Made by a program: the position numbers and the translations under genes. Below the pieces are notes generated by a model. It saw only the letters and a list, made by a program, of their open reading frames with translations, was not told the DNA's origin and did no database searches. DNA of 64,000 nt from Saccharopolyspora endophytica (GTDB taxonomy: Bacteria > Actinomycetota > Actinomycetes > Mycobacteriales > Pseudonocardiaceae), in contig NZ_JAGPXE010000007.1 of NCBI RefSeq assembly GCF_018070075.1, forward strand, positions 299,115-363,114. The letters are read 5' to 3'. This document shows positions 53,798 to 62,675 of this stretch, piece after piece; positions within the stretch are counted from its first letter, which is position 1, and each line of letters opens with the position of its first letter.

Positions 53798-56776
53798 CTA
53801 GCGCAGCAGGGTCGTCGCCTCCGGGTCCGCCAGCAGGGCCGCCAGGGCGAAGCGGTGCGGCCACGACCCGGTGGCCCAGGCCAAGGCCCTGGCCAAGCCG
53901 TCCGGGGTGCGTTCGGTGTGGACCTTGCCGGTGTTCTCGACCCACCAGTGGACCTGGTGCTCACCCGTCGACGCCTGGACGCGCAGCTTGTCGTGGAGGG
54001 TGATCTCGCCGTCCGGGACCTCGATGCCCAGCAGCTCGCAGCTGGAGGCGACCCGGGCGACCTCGGACCAGCGCTGGGTGCGCCCCGGATCGGGCACGCG
54101 CAGCGTGTTCTCCTCCGAGGCCAGCGGCAGGTCGAGCAGTTCGGCCAGCGCCTCGGCGTCGAACTGGTCCGGGCTGCCACCCGCGACGACCAGCGGAGCG
54201 TCCATGACACCGAGCATCCACGGCTCGTCGAGCACGACCGCACGACCGGTGCTCACCACCGCGCCCGACACGGACCGCACCATCTCCGGCGGATCCAGTT
54301 CGGACGGGTCGACCACGCCCGCGGACACGGCCTCGCTCAGCGCCTGGTGGGCCCGCAACGCCGTTCCCGCGCGGATCGCGCGGTCCGGATCGCCGAGGCG
54401 TTCCAGCAGGTCTTCGGCGTCGTCACCGTCGTCGATGCGCAGCTCGGCGCGGACACCGGCCAGCCGCAGCGCCTCGGTGTCCAGGTCGACGTCGGGCACC
54501 GGGTCGTAGACGCCGGCGAGCTCGTCGGCGTCGGGCAGCCGCCAGTGCCGCGGCGGGTGCCCTTCGATCAGCGCGCAGCGGGCGATCCACCAGGCCGAGT
54601 AGCCGTGCGGTTCGCGCAGCGCGCGCAGCGTCTCCGGGTCCCGGGTGAGCAGGCTGATCGCCTCGGGCCACGCGTCGTCGGAGACCAGGTCCAGGTCGCG
54701 GATGCCGACGAAGCGGGCCGGCGGCCACTCCTCGGGCCGGTCGGCCTCCTGCTCGGCCCACCACCGGTGCGAGTCGGGGAAATTCTCGTCCGCCTCCACG
54801 GGATCGTCCTCGACGTGCACGCCGAAGCCGTCCAGGACACCGATCGAGGTCAGCAGTTCGGTCGGCCAGCGCTGCGCGACCTCGTCGTCGAGCACCGACA
54901 GCGGAGCTCCTTCGCCGAGGTGCTCGGTGTCGATGACCGACAGCAGCGCTGCCTCGGGCAGCAGGAGTTCGTCGGCGCGGCGGAAATCGCCCTCGTCGTC
55001 GGGCAGCGCCAGCGCGCCCAGCCAGTCGCGCGACCGGGACTCCTCGACCAGCTTCAGCACGGCCTCGGCCAGCGGACGCACGTCGACTCCGGCCAGCGCG
55101 TCGGACACGCTGCTGCGCACGGCTTCCGCCAGCGGCGGGGCGTCGAGCAGCTCAGCCGGTCCCGCCGGGTGGGCGCCGAGCTTCTCCAGCAGCGGGTGGG
55201 TGGCCTCGGGATGCGCGATGCGCAGACCCGAGATGTCCAAGGTGGACAGCAGCGCGGCCGGGTCGAGATCGCTCTCCGGGTGGCTGAGCAGCACGTCGCG
55301 CACACCGCTGACGGTGCGGCCGTCGGCCAGCGGCACCGGCAGCGCGGTGAACTCCTCGCGGGCCTGCGGATCGGATTCCTCGAACGGCGCCAGGGCCTCG
55401 TAGAGCCGGTACCACCAGCGCGGTTCGCGTCCCAGCCCGGTGACGGCCTCGACGATCTCGGCGGCGCCGAGCCTGCGGACCTCCAGGGCGTGCAGCGAAC
55501 GCCGGTGCCGGGCGTCGGAGAGCTGCGGGTCCAGCAGACCCGGCACGACGTCGTCGAGCAGTTCCACCAGCTCGGCCGAGACGTACTCCAGCGCGCGGGC
55601 TTCCAGCGGCGCGACCGGCTTGTCCCCCGCTCCGGGCAGCCAGGCCGAGACCCGCAGCCGGTCGTTGACGCCCTGCCGCAGCTTGTCGTCCACATCGGAC
55701 AGCGGGAACCCGGGCAGCGGCACCAGCGCGGTCCGGTGCTCGCCGGGCAGCTTGTCGACCAGAGCCGGGTAGCACTCGGCGGCGAAGGTCAGCACCTCGT
55801 CGGTGGCGGGCGAGGCCGCCGCGCGACGTCGGTCCGCCTCGACCGGAACGCCGGCCAGCAGCCGCGCGGGCAGCGACAGCCGCTCCTCGGTCGGGGTCGG
55901 GCTGTGCAGCACGTCCTCGGCCAGCGGGATCGGCACGCCCTCGGAATCCAGCGGAACGGCCCAGGTGACCTGCCACTGCGCGGTCGAACGGCTCTCCGCG
56001 CCCAGCCCGGCCAGCACCGACTGGCTCAACGCGCCGGACGCGCGGTGCACCAGCCAGCGGTCGCTGCGCGACGGGCCGTGCACCACGACCCGGTCGGTGT
56101 CCTCGTCGACGCGGCGCCAGGTCTGGCGACCGATCCGGATCTCGCTCAGCGCGGGCAGCGCCAGCAGCAGTCCGGGAACCTGGTCGGTGCACGAGTCCAG
56201 CAGCGCGGCCGCGTCCACTTCGGAGCGCAGCGGCAGCCGGACCTCGGTGGTGAACCCCTCCGGCGGGGCGCCGTCGATCTCCCACGGCAGCCGCAGCACC
56301 GGAACGGCGCCGTCGCGGCGGGACAGCTCCTCGGCCGGTCCGGGCAGCTGCGCGGCGGCCTGGCGGGTCCGCTCGGCGGAGAACGCCACGCCACCCGAGG
56401 TCGACAGCACGCAGGGCTCCTCGGACACCGCGAGCACGGCGGCGAACCCGACGCCGAAGCGGCCGACCGAGGCGCCGTCGCGCTTGGCCGACGCGCGCAG
56501 CGACGCCAGCGCGGCCACGCCTTCGGCGGTCAGCGGCGCACCGGTGTTGGCCACCCGCAGCTCGTCGTCGACGAGCTCGACGCTCAGCACGCCGTCGGAG
56601 CCCGCGGCGTCGGCCGCGTTCTGGGCGAGCTCGACCAGCAGGCGCTCGCGGTAGCCGCCGAGGCGCAGGTCCTCTTCGGCGTTGGCGTCCTCCCGGAACC
56701 TGGTCGGCGAGGTCTCCCAGGACTGCAACACTGCACGTCGCAGTCCGACCGCGCCGAAGCGGTCCGGCTCGCTCAC
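53798..56776 (-). CDS. large sacsin/HSP90-like GHKL ATPase domain protein
   Basis: This 992-residue protein has an N-terminal GHKL ATPase fold. The N box is YRERLLVELAQNAADAAGSD, the G1-like motif is ELRVANTGAPLTAEGVAALA and the G2 motif is GASVGRFGVGFAAVLAVSEE. The remaining 800 residues have no domain I recognise. The N-terminal part resembles the sacsin N-terminal repeat and HSP90 ATPases, and relatives are often annotated as ATP-binding or molecular-chaperone proteins. A protein-folding or assembly role is inferred only. It overlaps the upstream DUF3027 gene by 4 nt, suggesting a joint function. Confidence 0.85.
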   Translation of the reverse strand: MSEPDRFGAVGLRRAVLQSWETSPTRFREDANAEEDLRLGGYRERLLVELAQNAADAAGSDGVLSVELVDDELRVANTGAPLTAEGVAALASLRASAKRDGASVGRFGVGFAAVLAVSEEPCVLSTSGGVAFSAERTRQAAAQLPGPAEELSRRDGAVPVLRLPWEIDGAPPEGFTTEVRLPLRSEVDAAALLDSCTDQVPGLLLALPALSEIRIGRQTWRRVDEDTDRVVVHGPSRSDRWLVHRASGALSQSVLAGLGAESRSTAQWQVTWAVPLDSEGVPIPLAEDVLHSPTPTEERLSLPARLLAGVPVEADRRRAAASPATDEVLTFAAECYPALVDKLPGEHRTALVPLPGFPLSDVDDKLRQGVNDRLRVSAWLPGAGDKPVAPLEARALEYVSAELVELLDDVVPGLLDPQLSDARHRRSLHALEVRRLGAAEIVEAVTGLGREPRWWYRLYEALAPFEESDPQAREEFTALPVPLADGRTVSGVRDVLLSHPESDLDPAALLSTLDISGLRIAHPEATHPLLEKLGAHPAGPAELLDAPPLAEAVRSSVSDALAGVDVRPLAEAVLKLVEESRSRDWLGALALPDDEGDFRRADELLLPEAALLSVIDTEHLGEGAPLSVLDDEVAQRWPTELLTSIGVLDGFGVHVEDDPVEADENFPDSHRWWAEQEADRPEEWPPARFVGIRDLDLVSDDAWPEAISLLTRDPETLRALREPHGYSAWWIARCALIEGHPPRHWRLPDADELAGVYDPVPDVDLDTEALRLAGVRAELRIDDGDDAEDLLERLGDPDRAIRAGTALRAHQALSEAVSAGVVDPSELDPPEMVRSVSGAVVSTGRAVVLDEPWMLGVMDAPLVVAGGSPDQFDAEALAELLDLPLASEENTLRVPDPGRTQRWSEVARVASSCELLGIEVPDGEITLHDKLRVQASTGEHQVHWWVENTGKVHTERTPDGLARALAWATGSWPHRFALAALLADPEATTLLR

Positions 56777-57657
56777 CCGCGCTCCGTGCCGCGCGGTTCG
56801 AACTCCAGCGTGGCGTCGTCGTAGACGATCTCGGCGACGGGGACGGTGGACGAGACGTCCACGTCGACCTCGGAGTGCGCGCCGCAGCCGAACTCGACGC
56901 TGACCACGCGGCCGTCGGCGGGGGCGAACTCGTTGGCGCAGACGCCGAACGCGCCGCCCATCGAACCGGACAGCTTCAGGAAGAAGCCGCAGGTCCCGCA
57001 GGCCGCGGGCGCGAGCTTCGCGGCGTCGGCGCCCGGGCCGAAGTCGCCGGAGTACCAGCGCTCGGCCGCGTCCGTGCGGCCTTCGAAGCTGAGCACCCGC
57101 TTGCGGCCGAAGCCGACCTCCTTGGCGACGTCGCCGAACTGCTCGTCGTCGCTGGTCAGGTGACCGGGAGCCAGCCGCGGGTCGTCCGGGCTGGTCGGCA
57201 GCAGATCACCGGCGCCGAGGTCGCCCGGCTGGACGCGGTCGCGCCACGGCACCCAGTCCGGCGCCGTCAGCGCCGTGGGACCGGGGAGCAGCACGACCTC
57301 GCTGACCGTCACCGGCTCGCCCTCGCCGACGCTGGCGACCGTCACGGCCCAGAGCCAGCCGACGTAACCGGGGTAGTTCGACTCGAAGTAGTGCGTGACG
57401 GCGTGCGGCCCCTCGGCCTCGACGCCGACGTGCGCGCCGACCGGGGAGGACACGCTCTCGGCGACGTCGTCCCCCGTGGTGTCCAGCGTCAGGACCGGCG
57501 AGCCGATCGGGTCGTCACCAGGGCGGGCCTCGTCCTCCGCAGCAGCTCGGGCGACGTCCTCGGCCGCCGCGAGCTCCGGGTTCAACGGCTCGGCCGCAGG
57601 CTGCCCGGCGTCGTCGTACGGGGCATCCGCGCCTGGGCTGGTCATCGGAGCAGGCAT
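56773..57657 (-). CDS. DUF3027 protein
   Basis: This 294-residue protein most likely starts at ATG 57657 (PAPMTSPGADAPYDDAG) or ATG 57645. The open frame continues upstream into the divergent cyclotransferase region but is unsupported there. The core (HYFESNYPGYVGWLWAVTVA, APDWVPWRDRVQPGDLGAGD, RWYSGDFGPGADAAKLAPAA) is DUF3027. A four-cysteine set, CGTCGFFLKLSG, GVCANEFAPADG and EFGCGAH, probably binds zinc. It lies in a conserved actinobacterial neighbourhood and is coupled to the sacsin-like ATPase. The function is unknown. Confidence 0.83.
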   Translation of the reverse strand: MPAPMTSPGADAPYDDAGQPAAEPLNPELAAAEDVARAAAEDEARPGDDPIGSPVLTLDTTGDDVAESVSSPVGAHVGVEAEGPHAVTHYFESNYPGYVGWLWAVTVASVGEGEPVTVSEVVLLPGPTALTAPDWVPWRDRVQPGDLGAGDLLPTSPDDPRLAPGHLTSDDEQFGDVAKEVGFGRKRVLSFEGRTDAAERWYSGDFGPGADAAKLAPAACGTCGFFLKLSGSMGGAFGVCANEFAPADGRVVSVEFGCGAHSEVDVDVSSTVPVAEIVYDDATLEFEPRGTERG

Positions 57658-57786
57658 AGGCGTCACATGCTCAATTGTGCCGTACGCGCTCGACGCCGCA
57701 GTCGGCTGTGTCGCTGCGGAGGCCGCAGGACCGCTGATCCGGAGCGGAGTAGCACTCGGAGTGATCGGGCGTGTCAAGCTTTCGGG

Positions 57787-58632
57787 GTGCGACTTGCTCA
57801 GACTGGACGTCTCTTGTGCGGCGTGCTGCTCACCATCGGAGTCGGGGTTGCGTGTGCGCCGCAGGTACCAGCGCAGCACGACGGCCAGGACGACCGCGAG
57901 CAAACCGATCAGGGCGTAGGGCACGCGGGAAGCCTGCCACACCTTCGAGTCGAGGTGATCAACGTGCTCCCGCACGACCGCTCCTCGTTCACTCAGGGTC
58001 TGGAAATCGCTGGTGAGACCCTCTACGAAGGCACCGGGCTGCGCGGTTCCTCGGCGTTGCGCGCGGCCGACCCGCTGAGCGGTTCGGTGCGGCACGAGGT
58101 CCGGCTGCCCGCCGAGTACTTCGGTGAGGGGATCACCGTCACGGGTGACCGTATATGGCAGCTCACCTGGCAGGAAGGGGTTGCTTTCGAGCGAGATCGC
58201 GAGAGCCTCCGCGAGCTCCGCCGAGTGGAGTACCCGGGTGAGGGCTGGGGGCTGTGCTTCGACGGGCGGCGACTGGTGATGAGCGACGGCAGCGACGAGC
58301 TGACCTTCCGCGACCCGGCGACGTTCGCGCAGGTCGGCGAGGTGTCGGTGACGCGGGAGGGCTCGCCGGTCGAGGAGCTCAACGAGCTGGAGTGCGCCGG
58401 CGGCCAGGTGTGGGCCAACGTGTGGGGCAGCGACGAGATCATGCGGATCGATCCGGCGAACGGTCAGGTCACGGCGGTCGTGGACGCCGAGGGGCTGCTG
58501 CCGCCCGAGCAGCGGGCCGGGGCCGACGTGCTCAACGGCATCGCGGCCGTGCCCGGCACCGACGAGTTCCTGATCACCGGGAAGAACTGGCCGTCGACGT
58601 TCCGGGTCCGCTTCGTGCCCGGTGATCGCTAG
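57787..58632 (+). CDS. glutaminyl-peptide cyclotransferase (beta-propeller type), exported
   Basis: This 281-residue protein starts at GTG 57787. The N-terminus RLAQTGRLLCGVLLTIGVGV ends in ACAPQ, an export signal that might be a lipobox, although its -3 position is not standard. The mature part is a plant-type glutamine cyclotransferase: EVINVLPHDRSSFTQGLEIA, LYEGTGLRGSSALRAADPLS, GEGITVTGDRIWQLTWQEGV and ELNELECAGGQVWANVWGSD. The enzyme forms N-terminal pyroglutamate from glutaminyl peptides outside the cell. It is divergent from the DUF3027 gene, with about 130 bp between. Confidence 0.9.
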   Translation: MRLAQTGRLLCGVLLTIGVGVACAPQVPAQHDGQDDREQTDQGVGHAGSLPHLRVEVINVLPHDRSSFTQGLEIAGETLYEGTGLRGSSALRAADPLSGSVRHEVRLPAEYFGEGITVTGDRIWQLTWQEGVAFERDRESLRELRRVEYPGEGWGLCFDGRRLVMSDGSDELTFRDPATFAQVGEVSVTREGSPVEELNELECAGGQVWANVWGSDEIMRIDPANGQVTAVVDAEGLLPPEQRAGADVLNGIAAVPGTDEFLITGKNWPSTFRVRFVPGDR

Positions 58633-58782
58633 AGCGAGTGATCTAGCCCTCTCTTTTGTCGCCTGATCGTGTCCAGCTGTATTTCTGGGCGGCTTTCCGC
58701 CTCCTTATTCGTGAGGGCGTTGCGGCTGAGACCAGAACGGGCCTCGCCGCAACCCAGTCCGGGGGAGAGGAGGTGGTGCAGG

Positions 58783-60450
58783 ATGGCTGACATGGGGATG
58801 CGTGGACGTGACCAGCACTCGGACGAGCCGCGGGGCCGTCCGGGCTGGGGCGCCGGGCAGCGCGGGAAGCGTGGTTGGTACGCCGACCAGCAGCGGTCCG
58901 GACAGCGGTTCGAACCGCCGCGCCAGGACGCCGACGAGCGCCGTTATCCCTGGCAGGAGGACCCCGACTACGACCGCTCGCGCGGTGGGACGAGTCCGCT
59001 GCCGCCGCTGCCCGAGGATCACTCCACCGCACCCGACGAGGAGGAACCCGAACCCGAGCAGCCCCGGGGCGCGCCACCGCCGAAGAAGCTGACGGTCACC
59101 CGGGTCGCCGCGTGGCGCAGCCGGGACCTGACGCAGCGGATGGTGCGGCTGTTCTTCTCGCTGGCCCACGCCGACGGCGCCGACCGCTCCGGGCTGGCCA
59201 AGTTCACCTACGCGTGGATGGGCAACTACGCGGTCGACGCGGCGATGGCCGTCGCGCTGGCGAACACGCTGTTCTTCTCCGCGGCCACGGCCGAGAGCAA
59301 GGACAAGGTCGCGCTCTACCTGCTGATCACGGTCGCGCCGTTCGCGGTGATCGCGCCGGTGATCGGCCCTGCCCTGGACCGGTTGCAGCAGGGCAGGCGG
59401 CTGGCGCTGGCCGCGTCCTTCGCGGTGCGCGTCGTGCTGGCCGCGGTGATGGCGCTGAACTTCAACAGCTGGCTGCTCTACCCGGCGGCGCTGGGCTGCA
59501 TGGTGCTGTCGAAGTCCTTCGGCGTGCTCAAGGCCGCGATGACGCCGCGGGTGCTGCCCGGTCAGATCACGCTGACCAAGGCGAACTCGCGGCTCACCGC
59601 CTTCGGCCTGGCCGCGGGTGGCGTGTTCGGCGCGATCGCGTCCGGATTCGCCTGGCTGTGGGGGTCCGAGGGCGCGCTGTGGTTCATGGCCGCGATGGCC
59701 GCCGCCGGGGTGTGGCTGTGCCTGCGGATCCCGGGCTGGGTGGAGAGCACCGAGGGCGAGGTGCAGACCTCGCTGGGCGATCCGGGACGGTCTCGCAAGG
59801 TGCCGCTGACCGGTCACGTCGTGGTGGCGCTGTGGGGCAACGGCGGGATCCGGGTGCTGACCGGTTTCCTCACGCTGTTCGCCGCGTTCGTGATCAAGCA
59901 CAACACCCAGCACGAACCGGCCATGCAGCTGGTGCTGCTGGGCCTGGTCGGCGGCGCGGCCGGGGTCGGCAGCTTCCTGGGCAACGGGCTGGGTTCGCGG
60001 ATGACCTTCGAGAAACCCGACCGGTTGATCATCAGCTGCCTGGGCGCCGCGCTCGCCGTGGCGACCTGCGCCGCGGTGCTGGCCGGTCTGCCCTTGGCGG
60101 TGATCGTCGGCCTGGTCGGCGCGACCGCCTCCGCCCTGGCCAAGGTCTGCCTGGACGCGGTCGTCCAGCGCGACATGCCGGAGGCGTCGCGGGCCTCGGC
60201 GTTCGGCCGTTCGGAAACGATCCTGCAGCTGAGCTGGGTCTTCGGCGGCGCGCTCGGCGTGCTGCTGCCACCGGTGTACTGGATCGGGTTCCTGGTGATC
60301 GCCGCGCTGCTGGCCCTGGTCCTGGCGCAGACGATCCTGCGCGGGCGCGGCGGCACGCTGATCCCGGCGATCCCGCTGCGGTCGCTGCCACGACGGCGGA
60401 GACGTTCGGCTGACGCACCGGCCACCGCCCGTTCGAGTGCCGGGTCGTAG
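58783..60450 (+). CDS. MFS-like membrane protein with long polar N-terminus
   Basis: This 555-residue protein starts at ATG 58783, with GGAGAGGAGG about 9 nt upstream. Residues 1-110 are polar, rich in Arg, Pro and acidic residues and probably disordered, ending GAPPPKKLTVTRVAAWRSRD. Then come 12 helices with the MFS-like AKFTYAWMGNYAVDAAMAVA, DRLQQGRRLALAASFAVRVV, GVLKAAMTPRVLPGQITLTK and RSETILQLSWVFGGALGVLL. Length and position agree with the conserved actinobacterial transporter next to the DUF2771 lipoprotein gene (Rv0876c in M. tuberculosis, from memory). The substrate is unknown. Confidence 0.87.
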   Translation: MADMGMRGRDQHSDEPRGRPGWGAGQRGKRGWYADQQRSGQRFEPPRQDADERRYPWQEDPDYDRSRGGTSPLPPLPEDHSTAPDEEEPEPEQPRGAPPPKKLTVTRVAAWRSRDLTQRMVRLFFSLAHADGADRSGLAKFTYAWMGNYAVDAAMAVALANTLFFSAATAESKDKVALYLLITVAPFAVIAPVIGPALDRLQQGRRLALAASFAVRVVLAAVMALNFNSWLLYPAALGCMVLSKSFGVLKAAMTPRVLPGQITLTKANSRLTAFGLAAGGVFGAIASGFAWLWGSEGALWFMAAMAAAGVWLCLRIPGWVESTEGEVQTSLGDPGRSRKVPLTGHVVVALWGNGGIRVLTGFLTLFAAFVIKHNTQHEPAMQLVLLGLVGGAAGVGSFLGNGLGSRMTFEKPDRLIISCLGAALAVATCAAVLAGLPLAVIVGLVGATASALAKVCLDAVVQRDMPEASRASAFGRSETILQLSWVFGGALGVLLPPVYWIGFLVIAALLALVLAQTILRGRGGTLIPAIPLRSLPRRRRRSADAPATARSSAGS

Positions 60451-60459
60451 GCTCTGGCC

Positions 60460-60936
60460 GTGCATCGTGGACTGAAGCCGCTGCTGGTGGTGGCCGCCGT
60501 CGGGCTCGCCGCCGGTTGCTCCTCCCCCAGCCAACCGCAGGTGACCTTCTACTCGCACGGGGACGCGGTGGCGGTCGAGGCCGCCCAGTTCTGCGACCCG
60601 ACCGGTCAGGAGTGCTCGCCCCCGAAGCCGGAGGCCGTCGGTGAGCTGCGCATGGTCGATCGCGACCCGCTGCAGATCTCGGTGCCGGCCGAGGTCGCCG
60701 GTGCACCGTGGCAGGTGGTGTTCCTCTACCGCGGGCTCAACGGCCAGGAGCTCGACGGCCGAAGCCCGGTGTTCACCCCGGACTCGCGCCACTCCTACAC
60801 GCTGCAACTGCCGCCGGACGGCGCCCGCATCGAGCACGTCGAGGTCCAGCAGTTCTCAGCGGTGCTGAGCCAGGGCGCCGACGGCGGGGTCGACTTCGGC
60901 ATCGGCGGCAGCTGGGTCCTCAACGTCAAGCAGTGA
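60460..60936 (+). CDS. DUF2771 lipoprotein
   Basis: This 158-residue lipoprotein starts at GTG 60460, 9 nt after the MFS stop, so the two are co-transcribed. The lipoprotein signal is MHRGLKPLLVVAAVGLAAGC, with lipid attachment at C20. The mature domain is a beta-sandwich (VTFYSHGDAVAVEAAQFCDP, PAEVAGAPWQVVFLYRGLNG, SHSYTLQLPPDG-like segment). Cysteines in AAQFCDP and GQECSPP could pair. The same gene order is found in mycobacteria. The function is unknown. Confidence 0.87.
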   Translation: MHRGLKPLLVVAAVGLAAGCSSPSQPQVTFYSHGDAVAVEAAQFCDPTGQECSPPKPEAVGELRMVDRDPLQISVPAEVAGAPWQVVFLYRGLNGQELDGRSPVFTPDSRHSYTLQLPPDGARIEHVEVQQFSAVLSQGADGGVDFGIGGSWVLNVKQ

Positions 60937-60941
60937 CCGCT

Positions 60942-61055
60942 CGCGGTCGCGGGTTCTGACACGTCCTCCGGGGAGGACAGCCGACGCGTGTGCATCGGCT
61001 CCCGGCCCAGAAGGCGTGTCAGATTCCGCTCACCGCACGGCTTCGCTCGGACGGA
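60942..61055 (+). repeat. dispersed intergenic repeat, family C (copy 4, most degenerate)
   Basis: GCGGGTTCTGACACGTC, GGGGAGGACAGCCGACGC and AGATTCCGCTCACCGCAC correspond in order to blocks of the 49.6 kb copy. The copy starts right after the lipoprotein stop. GGGACTCAGCTCGCACC, a 17-mer of the 18.8 kb copy, also recurs at 61929-61945, within the 3' end of the small membrane-protein gene. Confidence 0.5.
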
Positions 61056-61068
61056 TTCCGCGGACCGA

Positions 61069-61464
61069 TCAGTTCCCGCCGGGATCGAGTTCCCGCGCGA
61101 CCGCTCGGACGACCTCGCCGATGCGCTTGGCCGTCTTGCGGTCGGGGTAGCGGCCCCGCTGCAGGTCCGGCTGAACCTTGAGCTCGAGGAGCTTGATCAT
61201 GTCCTCGACCATGCCGTGCAACTCATCGGCGGGACGTCGGCGCGCCTCGGTGACCGAGGGCAGCGGGTCCAGTAACTTGACCTTCAACGCCTGCGGGCCG
61301 CGTCGGCCCTGCGCCATGTCGAAGTCGACGCGCTGGCCGGTCTTGAGCGCATCCACACCAGATGGCAACGCGGAGGAACGCACGTACACGTCCTCCCCGC
61401 CATCCTGGGTCAGGAAGCCGAAGCCCTTGTCCGAGTCGAACCACTTGACCCTGCCGGTCGGCAC
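61069..61464 (-). CDS. cold-shock domain protein with C-terminal extension
   Basis: This 131-residue protein starts at GTG 61464, with GAGG 8-9 nt upstream. A longer frame upstream is unsupported. The cold-shock domain (residues 1-65) has [20 protein letters not shown] (RNP1) and [20 protein letters not shown] (RNP2 with YVRSSAL in place of the usual FVHFSAI). It binds single-stranded nucleic acid. A further 65 residues are helical and charged ([20 protein letters not shown]), as in the actinobacterial CspB-like proteins. It is monocistronic. Confidence 0.9.
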   Translation of the reverse strand: MPTGRVKWFDSDKGFGFLTQDGGEDVYVRSSALPSGVDALKTGQRVDFDMAQGRRGPQALKVKLLDPLPSVTEARRRPADELHGMVEDMIKLLELKVQPDLQRGRYPDRKTAKRIGEVVRAVARELDPGGN

Positions 61465-61704
61465 TGTCCTCACCGTTCCCTGTCGAATGCGCTGACCCGT
61501 TGACCGGGTCACGATCTCCCTGCCGTTCTTCCCGCCGCGACGCGGCAACAGCCCCGTCACGACGAAAGCGCCCCGTTAACGCCACGCAGGTGCGCGCGCC
61601 GGGACGCGTCCCACCAAGCGTACCGCGAAGGTGGACGAAATCACCCATGCTTATGGGCCAAGGCCGGTTGCCAGGCACAGCATTGGTGTGAATACGCTGC
61701 TCAC

Positions 61705-61947
61705 ATGGCGAGCAGCTCACCAAGATCAGCAATCCTCCCGATCTCGATCGCGATGTTCGGCATCGGGCTGCTGGCCATCGTCTTGATCTTCGCGCTGTTC
61801 GCGACCGGCCATCAAGACCTGCCGGCGTGGATCAGCATCGTCGCGCTGCTGTGCCCGGCCGGGTTGATCTTCGGCGTGATCGCCACCGTGGTCCGCGCCC
61901 GCCGGCACCAGGTTCCGCCGGAGGGGCGGGACTCAGCTCGCACCTGA
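61705..61947 (+). CDS. small two-helix membrane protein
   Basis: This 80-residue protein starts at ATG 61705. There are two transmembrane helices, ILPISIAMFGIGLLAIVLIF and WISIVALLCPAGLIFGVIAT, then a basic segment, VRARRHQVPP. The final codons (EGRDSART) lie in a 17-mer identical to part of the family C repeat at 18.78 kb, so the C-terminus may have been rewritten by a repeat. It probably corresponds to the small membrane protein next to cspB in mycobacteria. The function is unknown. Confidence 0.75.
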   Translation: MASSSPRSAILPISIAMFGIGLLAIVLIFALFATGHQDLPAWISIVALLCPAGLIFGVIATVVRARRHQVPPEGRDSART

Positions 61948-61953
61948 ACGGTT

Positions 61954-62571
61954 CTAGACGCGGGTCGCCAGCCAGGCCGGGAACTCGGAGAGGTCGTCCA
62001 GCGCGACGTCGGCGCCGGCTTCGCTGAGCTCGGCGGCCGAGTAGGGCCCCGTGGCCACGCCCACCGCGGTCGCTCCGGCGGTGTGGCCGCCGACGATGTC
62101 GCCGAAGTGGTCGCCCACGTAGATGTCGGCGCCCTCAGCCAGCAGCACCTCGCCCTTGCCCGCGCCGAACACGCCGCCGGCGAGCCGGTCGACGCTCCAG
62201 CCCAGGGCTTTGAGGTGCAGCGCGGCGTTGGGCTCGTACTTGCCGGTGACCACCAGGGTCCGGCCACCGGCGGCGCGCACGGCCTCCAGGGCTTCGGCCG
62301 CGCCGGGCAGCGCGACCGTCTCGTCGATCACGACGGTCGGGTAGATCGAGCGGAAGTGGGCGGCGAGGCGCTTGACCATCGGCTCGTCGAAGCCGTATCC
62401 GCGCAGCACGTCCTCCAGCGGCGGCCCGAGGTGTGCGGCGAAGTGCTCCCCGTCGAGCTCGGTGCCGAACTCCTCGTTGAGGGCGTCGAAGGCCCGAACC
62501 ATGCCGGGCCGCGGGTCGATCAGGGTCATGTCCAGGTCGAATCCGACCGTGAGTGCGCTGCTCTCGTCCAT
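61954..62571 (-). CDS. HAD-superfamily phosphatase, phosphoglycolate-phosphatase-like
   Basis: This 205-residue protein starts at ATG 62571, chosen over 62574 because AAGGTGA is then at a usual distance. The HAD motifs are [16 protein letters not shown] (nucleophile aspartate, with Met in place of the usual Gly), [13 protein letters not shown] (motif II), a lysine in GAGKGEVLL (motif III) and [15 protein letters not shown] (motif IV). A small helical cap lies between motifs I and II ([20 protein letters not shown]). Phosphoglycolate or another small phosphate ester is a likely substrate. It is divergent from the R2lox gene. Confidence 0.88.
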   Translation of the reverse strand: MDESSALTVGFDLDMTLIDPRPGMVRAFDALNEEFGTELDGEHFAAHLGPPLEDVLRGYGFDEPMVKRLAAHFRSIYPTVVIDETVALPGAAEALEAVRAAGGRTLVVTGKYEPNAALHLKALGWSVDRLAGGVFGAGKGEVLLAEGADIYVGDHFGDIVGGHTAGATAVGVATGPYSAAELSEAGADVALDDLSEFPAWLATRV

Positions 62572-62675
62572 CATCTTCACCTTACGGACACGCTCCGACC
62601 GGCCTTGACGCGAAACTGTCCAGTACCGAAACTGGGAGTAACACACCTCACATCCCGGCGAGCTGGAGTTGTTCA

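Noticed and set aside
53388..53945. Upstream extension of the purine-type permease frame by about 185 codons
   Set aside because: It would overlap the whole DUF2530 gene and adds low-complexity sequence; ATG 53387 has GGAAAG upstream and matches family length.
53855..56824. Open frame of 989 codons opposite the sacsin-like ATPase gene
   Set aside because: Antisense shadow of the true gene, which has clear GHKL motifs; the plus-strand product has no motif and a skewed Gln/Arg/Gly composition.
58705..60837. Open frame of 710 codons opposite the MFS and lipoprotein genes
   Set aside because: It spans two supported genes on the other strand and yields a His/Gln/Arg-rich product without domains.
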